A DNA stretch of 64,000 nucleotides from the NCBI GenBank assembly GCA_010645155.1, contig CM021312.1:9684182-9748181 (forward strand), given 5' to 3'. Positions 51,895-63,454 of this stretch are shown piece after piece. The notes under the pieces are model-generated. The model made no database searches. It saw only the letters and a list, made by a program, of their open reading frames with translations, and was not told the DNA's origin. Each line of letters begins with the position of its first letter. Position 1 is the stretch's first letter. Source of the stretch: Tigriopus japonicus (lineage: Eukaryota; Arthropoda; Copepoda; Harpacticoida; Harpacticidae). The position numbers were made by a program, and so were the translations under genes.

Positions 51895-52860
51895 GAAAAA
51901 ACCTTAAGGAAATGGATTTGGAAAAGGCAAATGTTAGAGGTTGATGATCTGTATAGATCGTCAAATCTTGCCCTTCGACAAAATGACGGAAACGTCTGAT
52001 AGCCAAATAAATTGCCAGAAGTTCCAAATCGTAAGTAGAGTACTTCTTTTCCGGATCTCTCAATTTTCGGGAAAAGAAAGCGAGCGGTTGCCAGTCACCT
52101 TGAACAAACTGCTCGAGGACAGCGCCAACAGCGACTTCTGAGGCGTCCGTGGTGAGAGCGAGTGGAGCAAGGGGACGGGAAAAGCCAAAAGAGTGGTACG
52201 CACCAGAAGGCCCTTCGCCATCTGAAAAGCTTCGTTCAAATCAGACGACCACTTTAATGTCTTCTTAGGACTGCCTTTAAGGGCCTCATGCAAAGGAGCA
52301 AGAGCGTGAGATAGACCGGGCAGAAAACGATGATAAAAGGTAATCATACCGATGAACTCACGAAGTTGAGAAACCGTCTCAGGAATGGGGAACGTCTCAA
52401 TTGCTCTAATGCTGCGTCTTGATCCAAGGAACCCACGAGGTGGAAATACTTGGTATCATCCACGGTGATTTTCTTTAAAGCGAATTGAGCTTCTGCCTGT
52501 GCGAACCAAATTTTCGGTTGAGCCGTCCAAAATGTTGGCAGTTTGACAGCTACTCTGGACAACAACGCGACCGAAGATTCACCATCAGAAGGAATGTTGG
52601 ATTTCGATTCATCCTGCATGTTTGAAAAAGTTTGATCAAGAACCGCTTGGTCAAATGTTGGGGTCACCAATAAAGCGTTAGACGAAATGCTTTGATAGAA
52701 TAAGAATGTATTTTCATCATGACATATTCGAACAAGTAAACTACAATCAATTATGAGCACGAGCGAGATTAGCGAGCGGGAGCTACAGGCTTCCTTAAGA
52801 ACGCAGATTTGTTTTGCAGACATTATTCTAGTATAAAAAACACTAATACTTTGAAAAGGT
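51895..52860 (-). mobile_element. Collapsed Ty3/gypsy LTR retrotransposon remnant
   Basis: Minus-strand pieces in element order: a possible LTR end and primer-binding region (ggtgaccccaaca, around 52660), a gag segment (VKLPTFWTAQPKIWFAQAEA, 52550-52500; TVDDTKYFHLVGSLDQ), then a direct jump at about 52390 to the end of the reverse-transcriptase region (QLREFIG, FYHRFLPGLSHALAPLHEAL) and RNase H (YDLELLAIYLAIRRFRHF, TIYTDHQPL at about 51945). Protease, most of the reverse transcriptase and integrase are missing. Frames are broken at the gag/pol join and within RNase H. Confidence 0.8.
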
Positions 52861-53134
52861 CCAGAAAAAGTACGTGTGAATAGTGTATTTCGAGCAAAAT
52901 CTTGCAAGTTTTTTGATCCCTTTGGGTGGTCATTTGTTTTTTTAATGACCTGCCAATCAAAAGTTCTCATAAAGCTGCTGCTTAAATTCTAAGTTCAAAA
53001 AGTCTAGCTTTTGACATTCAAGTGAAATTGTGTCGATGTTTGAAATTAGGTATCTACATATGTCGTCATCCAAATTCCCCTTGGTTCTGATATGACACAA
53101 GCCCCTTCCAAAAAGGAATTAACAAGATTGTAAA

Positions 53135-53140
53135 TTTATT
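53135..53140 (-). terminator. Poly(A) signal of the ABC transporter gene
   Basis: AATAAA on the minus strand, 168 bp beyond the stop codon at 53308. Confidence 0.55.
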
Positions 53141-53307
53141 CTCTAGATTTCTTACGGCTGTAAGTTATAAAAGTTGTGCACAAACATAAAGGTTGTAGAA
53201 CTAGTTTTGTTTTGACAATATCAAGTGTGCTTTTCGTTCGTTGATTGCGTTTCGATTGTACTTCAATGGCGGACCAAGACGATTTCAGCCTCCATCTTTG
53301 ACTCGGA

Positions 53308-56300
53308 TCACTTGGTCACCAAGCGCTTAAAGATGATATAGGTTCCAATGATCCACGCCAATGTGACCACAAATCCTCTCCAAACGGGCATGAAGGCCAT
53401 TCCCCAACCTCTGAGCAGAATACCACGCATGGCTTCACAAGCAAACGTTTGAGGCAAAGTGTAAGCAAAGTATCTGGAATTTGACAAGCGTGACTCATGA
53501 TTAATGGTACTTTGTGGGATTTTCAGCCCATCGTAAAATCGGTTTATTGAGCAGCAAACATTTACATGCATCGGATCAAAGTTTACTAATCAGAAACGCA
53601 CGTCTCATTGCAACAACCAAATATGAGGTCTCTTATGTTACAAAGGTCACTTTTAGTCTTAAATCAGGTCTCAGATTATGTGACTTAAGGAGTGAATGGA
53701 ATATTTTTTAAAAGACTGCTCCTGTTTTGTATAAAAACCTCTAATTCGGTTTTTTGAAAGGTGTCAATACATGTCAAGCAGGAGGTCCTGCCTCCTTAAG
53801 TAAATTAAAACATTACTCGCTTTACATATACTATTTCTTTGCCAAGGCTGGGGTACATATTTGTGGCAAAACAACAAGGACCAAAAATGGCAAATCAGAT
53901 GGCAAATACATTCGGAAATGTCCTCATCATTTTAAATTTCTGAGAGTCAATTCTCCAGCGTCATCTTTCACCATATAAATTGACTGATTATCACCCACCT
54001 TTGCCAGCAAAAGTGAGCCTTACCTTAAAGCTAATGGCATGCTTTCAACGGGCCAGATGATTCCGCTAAGAATCAGATTGGGATAAAAGATGCCCAATGC
54101 GATTTGAGTGGCATCTTGTTGAGTCTTGCACACGGCCGATATGATCAAGCCAATGGTGGTTCCTGCCACACCTTGCAACATGGTCAGGAGGAACACCAAA
54201 CACAACGAGCCTTCATTTGGAACCTGTAGTGATGAGTTATAGCAATTAGGGATGAGAGACACCGGCATTTTTGGCATCGACACCGAATTTGAATCCTACA
54301 CTTTACAGAGTTTCGAACAGTATGCTTTCAAGGAGAATGTGCAAGCATCTGCCAAAGCAGCTTGAATTGGTGAACTGCGGTCATTCCCGAGGGTGAGGTA
54401 AAAATGAATGCTTGTGGGGGCGACAATATCCCCAAGGAGGGGACAGCTTGTATCAGATCATAGCTACACGGTTGTCTTCTGACTCCAGAAAAACGAGAAA
54501 ACCAAACCAACATCTGGCAATATTTAGCGCACCTACTTTTCACTATCTGTAATATATACATAACGAAAACTCGCGAGTGTCGGCACCTGTTCCGGTGTCG
54601 ACACCGACTTTCGCCATCCCTAATCAAAGTTAAAGGCAAAAAAAAACATTTTTTACCTGAAACACGAGGATCATGAAGGTGAGGGTCACCACCACTTGCA
54701 GGAAGTTGACGACCAAAGACACAAGGAAATGAGCCAAAGCAAACTCGCCTGGAGTGACCCCTGCGATCCAAGTTCGATCTAGCAATCCCTCATTGCGCTC
54801 TAATATGATAATCATGGCACTGTAACCCAATGCCATACTGTGCACAATGGTCAGAATAATGCCTGAAATGGAAATCAGCAGTTCCAGAGAGTCGTGTGAT
54901 GGTTTATAGCAAAGAGTTGAAGAGCACATTTTTTCCCAAATAATGGGAATGGCTCGATTGTGTCTATAAGTCTAGGAAAGCCTTATATTATTTCAGTTAA
55001 AAAAAGTCGCTAGACTCTAAGATGGGTCATTTGTTGAACGCCAAAATACCGAACAATTCATTTCAAATGCCTTTGACACAATTTCAGGATTACTTTAGCT
55101 TCTTAAAGAGAGATTTAGTCGCGAGAAGGTGTTCGATTTAGAAATGTAAGAATGAAATGAACCTAGTTTAAAACGAGATTATTAAAGGTTTAAAACCAAC
55201 AACCATTGGCGCTGCTCAGAGCGTCAAGATTGGAGTTCATTTCCCATTAGCAAACTATTAGGGATGGAATTCAATCTGATTTCAAACTGTTCATTCTTTT
55301 AGGACTCCCATCAATACCATTGGTCCATTGCAAAAAAATGTTAAAAACTTTCCTTGATCTTGTTGGCACCCCTGGTCTGAAGTCTTCAAAAACAGGGTCA
55401 CTTTTTGGATATTCTCTATGAACAAGCGCATTTTTTTACAGAACTGGAACATGTTCTGTTTTACGTGAATTGGCATCAGTACAAATTAAGCAGCTCCAAG
55501 ACCATCGGATTTATCTTGATTGATAGGCTAGGGATAGGAACCGAATTGTTCTGCAAATGAGACCTTGCTTGAGTTGGTTCTGCTGCGTATTTCAATGTTT
55601 TAACAACGTTAAACGTTGTTATGTTAAAGTTCACTAAATAATCTCAAACAGAGAATGAGCTCTGGTTTTACCTCAAAGGGTCACCCCTTTGAGGTAAAAC
55701 CATCCATTCTATGCTCTTGCAAAAGACTGAGGAGGCATATATTTTCTGTACGACATTCCATTTAGCTGAAATAAAGAAATACGTTGTGTACCCAATGCAA
55801 GCAAGGTCTCATTTGTAGAAGAACGCAGAAGTTACAATTCTCATAACTAGTCTGCCAGTTGGCCTGAAATTTAACAACGTCCCTTATCCTTCCGAACTAG
55901 CCCAGAAACAATTGAATCCGCCTTTATTGAATAAACCTCGCTCTTACATATTTCTCATTCATATTTGTGTACTCTCTCTCAACCAAAAATATTTCAACAT
56001 CCTTCACATCTTGATTTATTATCATTGTTTCGAATGCTACAAAATTTAAAGGGAGAAAAACACATTACGTGGTAGTTTAGCAACCAACAGCCAACTACTG
56101 TATTTTTATTTGCTCTCAAGAAGTTGCTCCCCCAACGAATTTAGTGTAATTGCTCCGAAATTAAATTTCGTTCCATTAATAAGTTAGATTGATAATAGAC
56201 AAGGTTTCAGCTTGGTCTCATGCGTTTTTTGACATCCCACATACCTGGAGCCATGAAATCTGTAAAGGTTAACTCGGGTGTTCCATAAATTGGATCGAGA

Positions 56301-59300
56301 AAGGTGAGTGGAATGTTGGCCACGGCCTTATTGATGCCGCAAGAAGTCACCTAAAAAACGGAAAAGTTTTGATGAAATAATCTCATACTAGTGCACTAGA
56401 TTGCAGATCAAGTTCATGGGGCTATAAAAATTGAAATCTGGGAGCGATTATACACAACTTATCTGTTTGTACAGTGATTATCGATAGAAACAGTTGTTTA
56501 AATATGGCTTAAGAAGGAAAAGTTAATCGCTTTACAAGCCATGAGGATACAAAGGGCACACTTGGGCCTTGATTCATAAAAACCATGAGTCTTTTGTGCT
56601 CAAACAAGCCTAAACATACTTCAAATTTTAGTCAATAAAGTGACAAATCAAGACATTTCTATTTTGTCCAAGCTGAACATGTCATTTTTTTAAGGATCAC
56701 TTTCTCTTCTGCAATGGATGAGTGTAATCGAACGAATTCAGCTGGGGATTCTGGGGCCAAAAGAATTAGGGATGGGTCAGAACTAGGTTCTGACATTTCA
56801 AAGTTTTAGTTTGCAACGTGAGGAACATATTCTTATTTAAATTGATTGTCAAAATGAGGTAACCGAGTTGGGCTAACGAATTTTGATTAAATTTTATGGA
56901 GTGTGAGTCTCAACTCCGACGCATCCCTAGCCATTTTGGCCCCAGAATCCCCAGCTGAATTCGTTCGATTACACTAATCCATTGATGAAATTAACGACTT
57001 TTTAAGAAAATGGGAAATTCCCTTGGAATTCAGAAAGGGATTCTTGATTGTTAAGCAAATAAGCAAAGTTTTGGAGAATAATTTAATAAAATAATGGCAA
57101 CTAGAACCTTGTTAGTCATTACATCTCCTACTTTTCTGGAAGAGTCCTTCAAAAATGTTGAACAAGAGAATTGAATTTACACTTCTTCTTTCTTTCTTAA
57201 TTACACCACAGGGTTGGGCTCAGTCATAGGTGCAAATATTATGAGACATAAAAATAATTCAAAGAAGATAATTTGCCGTGATGGCGCAATTGGGATTCAT
57301 TGGCTTGCTCTGATTTTTAAGTGAATAATGTGGCCTTATTTCAAAGAAGGCATTAATACTTGGATGAAAATATGTGGGCTCTCATTGGGGCTCAAGTTGA
57401 TTTTTGACGTTTCATGATCGCTTTTCGAACTTAGACGAAAAATATGATTGCATTTCAAGGCATATCTTATGTTATAAGATACCTCATTAGCTTTGAAACT
57501 TGATGTAACTCAAGCTCTGAAATTTGCTACCAAAATCATTTTTATTGTTTATTGGTTCATCCAATCATGACACTCATCAAGTGTAATTTTTTTTTTTGAG
57601 TAATGACGCCCAACCCTGTTTCATGAAATCTTTTTCAGGATATTTTTACTTAGTAGTGAATGCAATCGAAACCGAATATTGATGAAATGCACATTTGATC
57701 CATATGGTTGATTCCTATATTGAAGGAAGTAGATTTTTCGGTTTTGAAAAAATCGAATCTCAGTTTGGATGGGAAACTTGGTCAAAAAAATTCAAAATTT
57801 GCTAAAAGGTTGAAGAACGTGGTTTTTAATATCCCCTTTTTCATCGATGCCTTCAATGATAAAGTAAAGACCCTTTTCATCATTTGTAACTTTGTGCTTC
57901 GGGAGTCTAAGGCACTCTTGATTTCCTCTCTTCCATTTGTCCATGCTATTTACAATTCTATGTATATTTTCAATTTGTTGAACACTACAAATCATTTGAT
58001 TATTTGCTTCCCAGTCATGTAGGGCACAAGAAAATAAGATTTTTGGCCTATTTCTTATTTCAAAATTGCCCTCTTAGGTGAAATTGTTCATCCGAATGCT
58101 AAATGGCAGGCAGGATTAATTTAGGTTTAAATAACAACTTAAACAAATGTCTACTAACGTAGGCATCTTGAATCCGGAAAAAGTCAGGGTGTGCAATCAA
58201 ATTATTTGCAATAGATAATAAATTACATAAAAAATATTTTAGTGATGTCTCTCTTGAGTCTTTTAGGTACAAAGACACTAGCAAAAAAAAACGTTTTGTT
58301 TGGTAAACATTTCCTGAATTGTAGTTTTGACGTTGAAAAAGGCCCACTTGTGGCTTAAGGACATAAACCCCCGTATAGGCTTTACGGAAAGCTCTCTAAG
58401 AGCAATACAATCCTGAAACAATCTGAGTCTCTCTCTGAGCCTGAAGCCACCTACCAATTGTTCCATGAATTGTTGAAATGCCTCGGCAAACTTCAACTGG
58501 AGTGTGAATGCAATGTGTTGATTTGTGATATCCATCTCAACTTGGATCTGACTGGCATTGAATTTGTCCAAATTGACCTTGGTCAAGTCCTCGCTGGCCA
58601 CGGATTCGAAGATTCGATCATACAGATTCCTCGAGAAATTCTGACCCATACTTATCACGCCCCATGCCTCACCATTCTTCACGGCCTGGTGAGCATCCTC
58701 ATAGTTCTCATAATACACTGGTCTGGCTATGGACGCGTCCATGAAGCTAAGGTAGCGGCAGGATAGATTCTGTAAATTGTCATTAATTTCTGGGCCAATA
58801 AATGTCATGTCAAACGGACACTCAGTTGGGTGACCGGCACAGGGCTGGCCCTGGTTTTCTAGGTTCACTACGGCCACTGGCAGTTCTTTGGGGTCCTGGC
58901 CGATAGCCAGACAAAACAGCGACACTTGAAGCGCGGGTAAAATGAATTGGTAAACAAGGAGTCCGACGCGCTTCTTCATCCGATTGAAAGTTTTGATCAT
59001 ACACGCCGTGACTCTTTGCGAGGTCAGATTTGATTTCTTTTGATCAATGTACTTCGAGACCGTGGACGAAACGGAGCGGGCACTGGCCGTACTGTTTGTG
59101 GCGGACACTTTTTCCTTGGGTTTTGGGCCCTTGCCATTCGTGACGACCATTTGGCAACCCTGTCCGTTCTCCAGATCAGGTTTGGCGGCCTCTGACTTTT
59201 TCTTAGAGAATTTCAAGATGGATCGGCGTTGAGTACGCTCTTCTCGAACTTTGGCCGTCTCAAGATCCCCATCCTGGAGACAGAGGTCGAGAAAGACATC

Positions 59301-62300
59301 CTCGAGATTGGGCTTGCTGAATCTGGAATGTGAGTATTCTAAATAAAGAAACTGGTCCCGTTCTGTTGATTGAAGGGTTTGTGTAAACACTTCGGAGTGA
59401 TGAAGAAAGAAAATGAATGGCTACGATATATAGCGTGGGGTTTCATAAATCCTGGAGAGTAACGTACCTGCGTAATAGCTCTTCAGGAGAATCCTCAGCC
59501 AAAAGCTTACCAAAACGCATCATTCCAACACGATTGGCTTGTCGAGCTTCTTCAATATAATGCGTCGTGATCACAATTGTGCAATGTTTCCCAAAACAAT
59601 CCGTCATCTCGGTTAAATGGTTCCATATTGCACTTCTCAGCAAGGGATCTACACCAACCTTTAAATAAAAAACACTAATACTTTATTCGAATTCAAGTAA
59701 AACATAAGGTGTCATGTACTAGAGTCACACATTAGACCAATGATTACTCTTCATAGTAATTTTATGATTAAAATGAAGTAATAAATGAACAAATCATTTG
59801 CGATAATGCTCAAGCCTAGTGTGCTTGAAATGCAAGAATTCATTGTTAATTATGGTTTTTCATCCATGAGGTATGTACGCACATTCCATTCAAAATAATA
59901 TATACCTTTCTCGTATAGATGTGTTTCAAGTTGGCATTCCCACCATTTTTAACACGGAGTGTTTGTAATTTGCCTTTCAAAAAGTCTAGTTTTGGTAAGC
60001 TTTTTGACACACAAAAAACAAAAAACAACACTTCAACCAAATTGCAACATGGCAACAGATCAAAAATCCAATCCAAAACACATCACCAATTTTTAAAATG
60101 CAATTCAGAGGACCTTATATTGATGACAGTAAAAAGAAGATGTTGGGAAAACAAATAGTTCTTTAGCCTCACTGACCCAAGCAACAACAGTTGTGGTATA
60201 GTTTTGGTTACGCTTTTAGTACCTGCAGAGTTGGGTCAATTACTTGAAAAATGTAATTAATTACTATTAGATCATCCGAAAATGTAATTGACTTCAATTA
60301 CAATTACACGTCAATTACAATCCTTCCGTCTCTTTCACCTTTTTGCCTTTTCAAAACGATGAAAAATAAACAGATCTGCCATTTTTAAATGGCGATGTAC
60401 CAACAGGCAACTTATAATCTTACCAATAACAACTTATAATGCCTGAAAGGTTAAAATGAAAGAGTGATTTACAAAAACAAAAAGTTTATGAATGGGCTTA
60501 AATATCAAAATTATTATGCCATGAACCACAAAGCATATTTTTCTTTTCCAGAAAATACGAACTTTACACACATATATCAAGTATGACGATGTTTTAAACT
60601 TTATTTTTGACCTCATTTGTTTGCCCTTTGTTGTGAAAAGCCCTACCTCCTGACATAAAAATCATGGTCAAAAGCTATTTTAGTTTAAAAGTATTTAAAC
60701 ATCATAGCTTGGGGGTGTAATGTAACAAAAGCTACCTGTTAGTGGCATCACATTGACTGCAAATTGATGACAAAATAATTGTTTTGCGAGTGAAAACTCA
60801 AAGTATCAATTGATATTATGGTTAATTTGAAGAAGTAAGAGTTTGAAAAGTAATTGGTAATTTGTAATTGAACATTCGTCAATTACATGGCCAAAAATGT
60901 AATTAATAACAATTACATAGGCCAAAAATTTAATTAATTACAATTACATAGCCCAAAAATTGTAAATAATTACAATTACATAGCCCAAAAATGTAATTAA
61001 TTACAATTACATAGCCCAAAAATGTAATTAATTACAATTACATAGCCCAAAAATGTAATTAATTACAATTACATGTAATTGTAATTGAAATTACGTAATT
61101 ATAATTACAATTACTCCCCAGCCCTGAGTACCTGTCATCTTCTATTACTTGTTAAAGTTAATTTGTTTATTCAGAATAGGTCATGACTCTCATGAGACTC
61201 TAGGTAAGTGTGTGGAAGTGGTTAGTAATGGAAAGCTTAGGTACCTTTTTTAACCCTGACACCCAAAAAAGCAATGTTACAATTGTGTAACATTAGGTCT
61301 AAGAGTGTCAAGTCATTAATATATAAAAAATGAGTTATGTTTTGTGTTTCTTCCAAACATGCCGTTAAAGTTCAGCAGACTGTAATTCAAAATAATCCTT
61401 TTGCCAGGGGTCGGCAACCTGTGGACTCAAGGTTGGTTTCGGGTGGGCCCAGGTGCTAAGGGAAAAGTCTAAAGAAGGGGGCCCAGAGTTCTTTGATCAT
61501 TGAATTGTGGCCCCATGAAGCTTTCAGCATCTGTTGGGAGGTCCCCAGACTACAAAAAGTCACATTTGGTGGGCCTTAGCCTACAAGTGGTTGCCTGTCC
61601 CTGCTATGTACTACACTAAGGGGTTCACTCACCGTTGGTTCGTCAAGAATAAGTAATTCCGGTTCGTGGAGCAATGCAATGGCCAGGGATGCCCGTCTCT
61701 GTTGACCGCCGCTCATATTAATTAAAGATCGTGTTTTTGAAGGCAGGTCCAGGAATTTCATGAGGAATTGGAGCCGATCCTCGTATTGCTTCCGCGTCAT
61801 GCCAAAAATACGTCGGAAATAGGTAAGTGTCTCTTCGATGTTGAACTCGAGAAAGATGGCCAATTCTTGAGGCATGTAACCAACACGAGGTCCAGGGACC
61901 CCGGAGGCTGGCGTCCCTGGAGGCTCCCCAAAAACTCGCACCGACCCCGTTTCCACGGTCAATTTGCCCACAATACATTTTAACACGGTGGTCTTCCCAC
62001 ACCCTGATGGACCTGGAGAGTAAATGAGAAATTTTTCAAATTTTTTGCTGAATTCGCTACCGGAAAATGCTTTTTCTAAATTTTAGAATTCCACATACAC
62101 TTCCTTGATCAAGAAAAAAACGGCCCAATGCATTCTCTAATCTTCAAGTAGTTGGGTTGTAACAACAAAAACTAATTTATTTACACACAAAAGATGTTCA
62201 GGTTAGAGCCACTACAATAAAAGAGTGCGCGCATGATATTTTTTTTGTCCCCTCTTTCGGATTAGAACAAGAAAGAAAGTGCCGAAAGTACATAAAGTTG

Positions 62301-63390
62301 CAAAACTATACAGAGTTTCAGAAAACGCTCAAGAGCTGCAAAAGTACATCTGTCCTTGAAAACCAAGTACCACTTTAGTTTTGGACCTCTTCGTGTTTCA
62401 ATTTTCTTTTTTTCCATTCAAACTAAGTTAAGGCACGTTGTTCGAAGTGCAATTAATCGATCTCATGCGCGTACTCTTCTAATTGTCGTGGCTCTAGTTC
62501 AGGCTTGAGATATGGGTTAGGATTTTATCTCAAGTATGGAAGAAAAATTACCGTTTCACAACTGATAATGTAATAAGATATTTCTGCAAAACTTTTAACC
62601 CCGTGTTATGTTAAAAACAGGTGTTTTTTTTTGTTGCTCAAGCGTCTCAATCGCGAAAATTATCAAAAGCGAAAATTTTGTATAACGTAATATTAATTAC
62701 TACACCTCAATCTCTGTTTTTAAGTTGGTAACATAGGAGTAGGTTTAAGATTCGAAACCCAACCACTTGTGGTTAAGTAAAAAGAAAACGGTTGTGTTTC
62801 GAAAAGAAGGCCTTACAATTCATTGATTCATTTTACTTTTCACTAGCTTGCCACAAGTGTTCATCTAGTTATGTTGTGATTTGCTTTTGGGATCAATTTT
62901 AATATTTAGATTGGCGAAGGAAAAACGTTCATTCCTTATGATTCTGTGAAATATTGTAAAAACTATCATCAGGTTAGTTCTCCCGTTCCTTAACAAATCA
63001 AACGGGGTAGATGAACACCTTATTGTGATTTGTACCTATAGTGATTTGTAATTTGGTTGAAAAATGCTTTAGTTTACAAAAAACGGTATTCCCTCAAATT
63101 GAAGACTTTATAAAAATGCCATGGGTATTAAAGAAATCAAACGAATACAATCAAACAAAAAAGTTCTTACCCAAAAGTCCGTAGATTTGCCCCTTCTTAA
63201 CTTCCATGTCCAATCCCAAAAGGACAGGTGTGCGTTTCTGGCCAGAGGTGTAATGTTTATATGCATTTGAGATCTTGATGGCCACTGGGCCTTCTTTGGT
63301 TTGGCCATTGGGTAGTTTTGATTCGTTCGCACTTGTCGCAACACTGTTTCCATTCACTAAAGCTTGTTCTTGTTCCGTTTGGTCCTCCAT
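53308..63390 (-). CDS. ABC half transporter, ABCH / ABCG23-like, 8 exons, 778 aa
   Basis: Exons in coding order: 63171-63390, 61633-62012, 59468-59658, 58455-59322, 56245-56350, 54657-54862, 54024-54223, 53308-53473; all phases agree (2337 nt). The first ATG (MEDQTEQEQ) at 63390 follows an in-frame stop at 63421-63423. An acceptor near 63453 suggests a 5' non-coding exon. The nucleotide-binding domain comes first: Walker A GPSGCGKTT (74-82), Q-loop VGYMPQE, signature SGGQQRR (174-180), Walker B LLILDEP (193-199), H-loop H233 in THYIEEA. All ATPase residues are intact. A charged linker (about 285-380) leads to an ABC2-type membrane domain: TM1 383-404, a large outside loop, FTDFMAPG, and five more segments from 590 to the end. 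NBD-before-TMD order and these motifs fit arthropod ABCH proteins, which work as dimers in the plasma membrane, some exporting surface lipids in insects. The substrate here is unknown. Exon 4 was ended at TTG/GTAGGT because the frame beyond it loses similarity. Confidence 0.9.
54246..54622. mobile_element. Inverted-repeat element with a SINE inserted, ABC intron 7
   Basis: The left end ttagggatgagagacaccgg and the right end (reversed ttagggatggcgaaagtcgg) are related. cgacaccga words recur on both sides. A SINE body copy (54372-54515) lies inside, so the insertion order is element first, SINE second. The target duplication is unclear. A similar start lies at 7577 (ggttgggcaaaaccggtgtc). Confidence 0.6.
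54372..54515 (+). mobile_element. SINE body copy
   Basis: cattcccgagggtgaggtaa, aatgaatgcttgt, gacaatatcccca, gtatcagat and cttctgactccagaaaaac match 29780-29910 in order. The tRNA-like head is missing. Confidence 0.7.
55515..55895. mobile_element. Long palindromic element, family P, copy 3 (ABC intron 5)
   Basis: The arm blocks gttctgcaaatgagaccttg / caaggtctcatttgtagaag match the other family members. The centre is a perfect hairpin, tttacctcaaaggg (55668-55681) against cccctttgaggtaaa, with a different core from copies 1 and 2. It lies between exons 5 and 6 of the transporter gene. Confidence 0.8.
56714..56982. mobile_element. Inverted-repeat element with 49-bp arms (ABC intron 4 side)
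   Basis: The arms 56714-56762 and 56934-56982 (aacgaattcagctggggatt core) are complementary with one mismatch. Just inside are ttagggatgggtc and gcatccctag, a second inverted pair, so one element may be nested inside another. No ORF. It lies between exons 4 and 5 of the transporter. Confidence 0.8.
57000..58450. other. Rest of the transporter intron between exons 4 and 5
   Basis: No further gene or repeat is recognised. The open frame at 57708-58022 lacks coding character. Confidence 0.4.
59916..60087. mobile_element. MITE of the 'GTTTCGAGTTGG' family, copy 6 (ABC intron 2)
   Basis: The left end tagatgtgtttcaagttggc and the reversed right end tgatgtgttttggattgg match. Inside are aagctttttgacacacaaaa and atggcaacag as in other copies. 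About 170 bp. Confidence 0.65.
60226..61126. mobile_element. hAT-like non-autonomous element with perfect 8-bp duplication and minisatellite (ABC intron 2)
   Basis: The left end cagagttgggtcaattac and the reversed right end cagggctggggagtaatt are related. The flanks agtacctg at 60218-60225 and 61127-61134 are identical. The 901-bp body has no ORF and is dominated by atgtaattaattacaattac words, including a 31-bp tandem array at 60880-61075. Confidence 0.9.
60880..61080. repeat. 31-bp minisatellite of the hAT-like element
   Basis: About six copies of a unit containing acatagcccaaaaatgtaat and taattacaatt. The right-hand copies look identical and the left-hand ones are more diverged. The unit is partly self-complementary. 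Confidence 0.9.
61405..61603. mobile_element. hAT-like MITE with GGTCGGCAACC termini, copy 2 (ABC intron 2)
   Basis: It starts caggggtcggcaacc and ends ggttgcctgtccctg. Inside are gggtgggcccagg and ggtgggcctt as in the copy at 13542. It lies only about 30 bp from the 3' boundary of exon 2 of the transporter. Confidence 0.7.
62015..63168. other. First coding-region intron of the transporter
   Basis: No repeat or gene recognised. AT-rich. Confidence 0.4.
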
Positions 63391-63454
63391 GTTTGTTTGA
63401 TTACTCGTCACAAGAACTTGTCATATGACATAATTCAATCCACAAAAGTGTCCT

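Noticed and set aside
58278..58454. Extension of transporter exon 4 through the remaining open frame
   Set aside because: The frame continues to 58278, but similarity to the family stops at the TTG/GTAGGT donor, and exon 5 joins in phase at that point.
52838..59680. A shared 18-bp word (aaaaaacactaatacttt) at about 52838 and 59663 as paired LTR ends
   Set aside because: The match is too short and AT-rich, with no other LTR features at the second site.
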